Source: a virus. Taken from it: DNA of 25,966 nt. Shown one piece after another: positions 21,605-25,966 of this stretch. Each line of letters starts with the position of its first letter. Position 1 is the stretch's first letter. A model generated the notes under the pieces. The model had not been told where the DNA came from. It was given only the letters and a program-made list of their open reading frames with translations, and did no database searches. The translations under genes and the position numbers were made by a program. Location: the IMG/VR virus record IMGVR_UViG_3300025313_000396, positions 1-25,966 of that record. One strand, given 5' to 3'.

Positions 21605-22445
21605 TAGAACTAGATAATGTTAAATCACACGTAGTCAGGCTACCTCCACCCGTTACCGTCTTAGCCCAAAGCCTTTTAAGTGCAGTCTTCCCTTCATATT
21701 TACACAATGCTATCCACGGTTCATGAACGCCCCATTCTGTGCTATGTCTTAACTCTAATTGTGACTTAGATAGCAATGTTGTACTGCCCTGCACATAGAC
21801 TATGTAAATAGGGTCTCCGATAAACTGAGCGTTGCCAGACGTTATGTTTACATTTTGCAAAAGAATGGGGTCGTATATTGTCACTCCCCCCCAAGCTACA
21901 TAATCAGCAGAAGGACTATTTGCCGTAAACACTACATCAGCATATCCCGTGGCAAACCCACACTGAATTGATTTAAACCTGAATTGACATACGCCTTTAG
22001 AATATGTCCTCTTGGGGATTATTACATCAGCCCTACTCAGGATATTTACTAATGTGAATACGGCAGCTTCTTGTGTTACAGAGATATTAGATATGTAAAA
22101 AGTATCCCCTACGTAAGCATTTGAATCGCCTAAATTGTTAGCGAATACCTCCAACATGTCCACACGAACGTCAATTAATTCTTCACCTTGAATAATAGCG
22201 ATTATGTCTCTATTGGCAGAGCCTATCGTAATTGATACGGAAGCTATTTCACCCTTAGAGTTCTCCGAGATTGGTGAACTGGATATCGGGACTGCTACAT
22301 ATGTTTGGCCACCGAAAACCACGTTCTCGCTATACTCGGCATAATATAAAGATGTGGCAGTATATATTTTGAATAGCCTAATAACTTGGGCCGATTCAAG
22401 TTTGTTCTTCTCTGTCCTGTAATTAGTAACTAAGTTTCGTGACAT
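21525..22445 (-). CDS. Minor tail protein L-like (DUF2163 / tail-tip cysteine protein)
   Basis: 306 residues. FKIYTATSLYYAEYSENVVFGGQTYVAVPIS (25-55) and SVSITIGSANRDIIAII are features of L/DUF2163-type tip proteins: an anchor domain that recites the analyte slot, then beta domains. C153 and C162 (CQFRFKSIQC) pair in the sequence with C273 and C283 (TTCDLTLSSSNGCENHNN). A further C248 is present, and RWGAFPGVG follows, matching the GFPG end of the family. In lambda gpL four C-terminal cysteines bind a 4Fe-4S cluster. A 50-70 residue beta insert (170-230) separates the pairs here. ATG 22445 lies 10 bases after a start-associated hairpin. The ribosome binding site is weak (no clear GGAGG). Confidence 0.75.
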   Translation of the reverse strand: MSRNLVTNYRTEKNKLESAQVIRLFKIYTATSLYYAEYSENVVFGGQTYVAVPISSSPISENSKGEIASVSITIGSANRDIIAIIQGEELIDVRVDMLEVFANNLGDSNAYVGDTFYISNISVTQEAAVFTLVNILSRADVIIPKRTYSKGVCQFRFKSIQCGFATGYADVVFTANSPSADYVAWGGVTIYDPILLQNVNITSGNAQFIGDPIYIVYVQGSTTLLSKSQLELRHSTEWGVHEPWIALCKYEGKTALKRLWAKTVTGGGSLTTCDLTLSSSNGCENHNNRVRWGAFPGVGIGGRYYL

Positions 22446-22455
22446 AATTTATTTT

Positions 22456-22470
22456 GTCCACTGAGTGGAC
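22456..22470 (-). promoter_or_regulatory. Start-associated hairpin, copy 3
   Basis: GTCCACTGAGTGGAC, six pairs around a 3-nt loop (seven with a one-base centre). Minus-strand flanks AAAAT and AAAAT match the other copies. It lies 10 bases before ATG 22445 and directly after the stop of the DUF2460-like gene. Confidence 0.7.
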
Positions 22471-22473
22471 ATT

Positions 22474-23070
22474 TTACCTTTCGTCAAAATCAAGTCCCGA
22501 CTTAAATAATATCGGCAATATATTGTCTTGATTTAATGAATCATTAGCAAAATATACCTCGAACGCTATATTTACAAATGTCCCTACTGGATAAGACGTA
22601 TTGGTCCCAGCAACCCTTGTAACTGTCAGGACATTAGAAGTTATGCTGTCTATCCTAAACACGTCACCATTAGTTCCGTCCATATCATCACTCGAAATAT
22701 GGATTAAATTTCCCCTCTGCCCAACCACCGATGACAGCCTCGATGCTATGGTTGCCGAAGACACCAATGTTATATCCCCACTTGAAAATGGGGCTGTGTG
22801 GGCTACAGATAGCTTAAACTCACGCTTCCAAGAAGGCAGATAGAATGACTGTGCCCTACCTTGTCTTGCATTAAAGAAATCCATTATGTCGTCAGCAGCA
22901 TTCGTCGCTACTTCCCTTGAAAAGGTAAGTTTCCATTTGCCGTATCTGCGTGACCACTTTGGCCTTCTCTGGCTTGCATGGTTTTCATATTTGCTAACTA
23001 TAGTGTTCCACTCTTCTGTATTGTTCCATTCTTCGTGAAACTGTGGTGGCCATTTGAATAACTCTGCCAT
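22474..23070 (-). CDS. DUF2460-like / M-like minor tail protein
   Basis: 198 residues. KWSRRYGKWKLTFSREV (38-54) followed by DDIMDFFNARQGRAQSFYLPSWKREF (60-85) is the hallmark of tail-tip distal proteins in which a helix precedes an (A/N)RxGRxxxFxxxDW-like strand. The C-terminal half is beta (DITLVSSATIASRL, NLIHISSDDM, VLTVTRVAGTNTSYPVGTFVNIA). This protein forms part of the distal ring between tape measure and L. ATG 23070 has GAGGT five bases upstream, which is also the penultimate codons and stop of the tape-measure gene. Identification rests on motif and position in the tail-tip order. Confidence 0.7.
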   Translation of the reverse strand: MAELFKWPPQFHEEWNNTEEWNTIVSKYENHASQRRPKWSRRYGKWKLTFSREVATNAADDIMDFFNARQGRAQSFYLPSWKREFKLSVAHTAPFSSGDITLVSSATIASRLSSVVGQRGNLIHISSDDMDGTNGDVFRIDSITSNVLTVTRVAGTNTSYPVGTFVNIAFEVYFANDSLNQDNILPILFKSGLDFDER

Positions 23071-23072
23071 TT

Positions 23073-25966
23073 CTACCTCACCAATGTAATTGTCTGATAG
23101 GTCTGCCCACGTTTGGCAACATCATACGAAATTATGTTCACAACATCGTCAGGGCTAAGAGATGGAATGCTTGATGGGTCTACAACATTTATTATCCTTA
23201 TCTCTCTTCCCGGAACTTCACCTGTCCTATTCATATGGTCTAACCTGCCTACCCCAATACTGTTTACGGCACGCGGGTTAAGTATATACTCTGAACGTAA
23301 AGCTTTAATCAATACTTCGTTCTGGTTCAGTCCGCCATTATGGAAGCTCTTTACTAAGTCATCTATATAACCACCTTCATGAAAACTCGTCTTCAGGGGT
23401 ATTGTGCCTGTATTTAATCCACCACCTGTAGCATTAGCTTGCGCCCATCCAGTTGATGTGCCACCGCCAAATAGCCCACCAAGACTGCTAAATATCCCAG
23501 CCACAGCCTTTTGTGCCATCATCTGAACAGCCGCATCTATCATTGCACGCCAGAACTTCTCCCATAGAGATGATATGGTAATAAGGGAATCTTTCATGTT
23601 CTTTTCAAATTGCTTCTGCGCACTATTAACGTCCTTATGGTATTGGTCATCTAACTTCTGTAAGTCTTCGTAATACTTATTATATGTAGTTTTGCCATTA
23701 GCTAAATTATCTTCTAACTCCTGCCTACTTTCGTCATACTTCTCTTTCATGTTGGTAAAATCTTCATCTCTTTGGCTTCTGAGTTCCTTAATGGTATCGG
23801 CATTCTGATAAATCATACCTTTGCCAAATTCTGCAAATGCAGATTGAACTTGGTCTACTAAGACCTTGCCCATTGTATAGCCGAAAGATTCAACAGCTTC
23901 CTTAGCTGAGGCTATATATTCCTCAATGGCCTCCCAAAATGTCTTTTGTTTGTTCTTTGAGAATTCTATCTTACCATTCACTAAATCAAGTTGATTTATT
24001 AAGGAATCATAACTTTTCTTTAATGCTTCTCTTTTAGTCACGTCAATAGCGGTCGGGTCAGCTTTAGAAATCAATTCAAGCACACCGACAATCTGCTTTT
24101 CAAGTAACATACGTTGAAGAGCTAACTTCTGCAATTCCTTCTCACGGGTAGTTAATCTAACAGATTGGTCAATTTCTTGTTCTCTCCTAGCTATATATTG
24201 TGTCGAAGATTCTATCCTTAAATCATTTAATCGTTCAGCTTGGGCAAATTCTTCTTTAGTTAATTCTTTTTTCTTTTCACCCAGTTGCAGCTCAATCGCC
24301 ACACGTTTTTTATCTAAATCCTGCAATTCTTTTATCTCACGCCTATTAGGTAACAACTCTTGCTTAGCAATTATGTCAGCCCAGTCAATTTCTAATTTAG
24401 TTATTTCAGCCTGCACTTTGGCTGACCTTTCAAGATTCTGCGTAAGTATTTCTTGGTCTATGGCTGACTTCTTTATTGTGGCATAATAATCCATAGCCGC
24501 ATCAGCTTCCCTAACCTTAGCATCAGCCTTAGATAATTCCAGTTCCTTTATTTTAATGCCTATCTTCTTCTCTTCTTCTTCTAACCCCCTCATAGTAGCT
24601 GGGTCAGTGCCTAAAACCATATCCTTAGTAACTATAGATAACTTGGCTTCCTGCTCATCTATCTGTGCTTGTATGGCTGATGTTTCCCTTAAGGCTTCAT
24701 TCTTTTTAATCAATGCTGCGTATTCGGCGTCAAGTGCATCCATAGTTCTTTTGTGTTTTCTTACTTCTTCAGAATCAACCTTTTCTTCTCTAGAAATCTT
24801 TGCCTTTTCACGAGCTATGTAATACCTAGCCAATTTCTGCATATCAGCATCTTGGTCTTTAAGCATCTCCTCATCTAAAGTCTTTAGATAGCTAATTATT
24901 TTCTGTCCTTCCCCAGACATATCAGACTCAAACCTTTTGATTAAATCGTCATAATCAATTGGCGTTTTACGCATAGCTTCGAGCCAACGGGTATCTGTCG
25001 TAGGGCCACCTTCATGACCTTTCAATAATCCATCCTTAGATAGTGGAGAGGCTTGCTTACCCAACCTATCAAGCGCACGGTAAGCGAACGGGTCTATGGC
25101 TAAACTCTCATCAGGAGGCTTACCGAATTTAGACATCTGTTGCTGCAACATAAACCCAGCTAAAGCTCGTCCGGCAGGCCCGGCCAATTCACGTATTTGA
25201 GCCTTCTGTGCTATTTTTTCTTTTTCCTTCATTAATTCTATCTCTCGCTGTAAAACAGCATTCTTTAATTCTATTGCTGTCTTATCTGCAAGATTAGCTT
25301 CTGCCAACTGATTATTTAATGTAATCTGAGATTGCAATTCCTTTCTTTTGTCAGCATAACCTTCAAGTTCCTTCTTAGAGTTTTCGGCAGCCTTTGTCTG
25401 CTCTTCTGACATGGAAGACCATGCGTATGACAATAATTGCAATCCTGATATTAGCATTGCAATAACCGATACAATTTTCATCCACGGGGCTATAGCGATC
25501 GCCCTATTGAACAACGTCACAGTAACGGTTGCACCACCGATAGCCTTTGATAAATATATAAACCCAGCAGCTAATATCCCTATACGAACGATTACACCCT
25601 GGAGATCTTCAAATAAAAAGCCTATACCCTTTATTATAGTGTGAACTGTTTGGCTGAATCTAGCTAATCCCTGCTCTGTCCCACCACCTAATATCTTAGT
25701 TACTGTGGATTCTAATATATTAGAGAGATTCCTTAATGACATCTCAGCTGAACCCGTTACCTCAGCAAACTGAGCCGTCAATATATTCTGTGTGCGTATA
25801 GCTACAACTAAGTCTAATATGCTATCCTTGGCATTCATCATAGCAGCTGTACCTGATGCAGCCCTTAAATTAAGACCTGCGAACATATCATGTGTCGTAA
25901 TCCCTGCCTTATTCAATACAAGCAATATATCAACAAGGCTATGATACGCAGGATTTAGGGAATCCA
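23073..25966 (-). CDS. Tail tape measure protein (N-terminus beyond window)
   Basis: At least 964 residues. The frame stays open from the first TTG at 25925 to the right edge, so the true start lies outside. LLVLNKAGITTHDMFAGLNLR and SLRNLSNILESTVTKILGG match the conserved TP901-type core. A hydrophobic region (about 109-170 from TTG 25925) is followed by a very long coiled coil rich in Lys, Glu and Gln (about 175-740). The C-terminus has SLGGLFGGG, two FHxGG repeats and NEVLIKALRSEYILNPRAVNSIG, the usual tape-measure ending. It sets tail length and is delivered into the cell. At about 0.15 nm per residue, the visible part implies a tail of 140 nm or more. It ends GTG AGG TAG, which supplies the next gene's Shine-Dalgarno. 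Confidence 0.88.
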   Translation of the reverse strand, partial: DSLNPAYHSLVDILLVLNKAGITTHDMFAGLNLRAASGTAAMMNAKDSILDLVVAIRTQNILTAQFAEVTGSAEMSLRNLSNILESTVTKILGGGTEQGLARFSQTVHTIIKGIGFLFEDLQGVIVRIGILAAGFIYLSKAIGGATVTVTLFNRAIAIAPWMKIVSVIAMLISGLQLLSYAWSSMSEEQTKAAENSKKELEGYADKRKELQSQITLNNQLAEANLADKTAIELKNAVLQREIELMKEKEKIAQKAQIRELAGPAGRALAGFMLQQQMSKFGKPPDESLAIDPFAYRALDRLGKQASPLSKDGLLKGHEGGPTTDTRWLEAMRKTPIDYDDLIKRFESDMSGEGQKIISYLKTLDEEMLKDQDADMQKLARYYIAREKAKISREEKVDSEEVRKHKRTMDALDAEYAALIKKNEALRETSAIQAQIDEQEAKLSIVTKDMVLGTDPATMRGLEEEEKKIGIKIKELELSKADAKVREADAAMDYYATIKKSAIDQEILTQNLERSAKVQAEITKLEIDWADIIAKQELLPNRREIKELQDLDKKRVAIELQLGEKKKELTKEEFAQAERLNDLRIESSTQYIARREQEIDQSVRLTTREKELQKLALQRMLLEKQIVGVLELISKADPTAIDVTKREALKKSYDSLINQLDLVNGKIEFSKNKQKTFWEAIEEYIASAKEAVESFGYTMGKVLVDQVQSAFAEFGKGMIYQNADTIKELRSQRDEDFTNMKEKYDESRQELEDNLANGKTTYNKYYEDLQKLDDQYHKDVNSAQKQFEKNMKDSLITISSLWEKFWRAMIDAAVQMMAQKAVAGIFSSLGGLFGGGTSTGWAQANATGGGLNTGTIPLKTSFHEGGYIDDLVKSFHNGGLNQNEVLIKALRSEYILNPRAVNSIGVGRLDHMNRTGEVPGREIRIINVVDPSSIPSLSPDDVVNIISYDVAKRGQTYQTITLVR

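Overview
The window is the late (tail, lysis and adsorption) region of a tailed-phage or prophage genome. All convincing genes except one odd ORF at the extreme left lie on the minus strand, so transcription runs from high to low coordinates. The order tape measure, DUF2460-like, L-like (DUF2163-type), NlpC/P60 and J-like tip protein is the tail-tip order of lambda-like siphophages and gene transfer agents. This supports a long-tailed siphovirus. The DNA is AT-rich (roughly 40% G+C by eye). Most genes have strong AGGAGG-type ribosome binding sites and overlap as ATGA, GTGA or TAATG. Five products carry Sec signal peptides, and the lytic enzyme is a small single-domain M15 peptidase, which suggests a Gram-negative host. 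I cannot name the host or the phage genus.

Layout from right to left. 25966-14956: tail shaft and tip. The tape measure runs off the right edge; then come DUF2460-like and L-like (cysteine-rich, possible Fe-S) proteins, an NlpC/P60 peptidase and a 2090-residue tip/host-specificity protein with FN3 domains. 14880-14175: a 63-residue coiled-coil protein that appears to start at ATT, and an exported beta-rich protein. 14093-10819: a lysis cassette of eleven small genes plus an inserted HNH-AP2 homing endonuclease. It holds a two-TM holin, two or three further small membrane proteins, an M15 endolysin, and at least four small Cys-motif proteins including one resembling phage Mu Com. 10760-473: adsorption or surface proteins. 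These include a 976-residue LamG/beta-helix protein, fibre-like proteins, an FN3 protein, lectin-like and BppU-like proteins, and a 442-residue protein built of about 26 degenerate 14-residue repeats. A sigma-70-like transcription factor gene sits among them, and a 24-residue lysine-rich peptide is at the end.

Structure outside the genes. Three copies of a 15-nt hairpin, with a compensatory base-pair change between copies, lie 10 or 19 nt upstream of start codons at the heads of three modules (22445, 14591, 3202). Two micro-ORFs bridge gene junctions. The first 109 bases of the window are an exact inverted copy of part of the holin gene joined in frame to an HNH-AP2 fragment. This may be a real rearrangement, but a chimeric contig end is more likely.

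How it may work together (inference). The tail-tip genes build the adsorption machine. The holin and endolysin cassette releases progeny. The left third makes surface-recognition proteins. Unusually, four of those, plus one between the tip and lysis genes, carry Sec signals and would be exported by the infected cell. The embedded sigma-like factor is a candidate regulator. No capsid, replication, integrase or tRNA gene is visible in the window.
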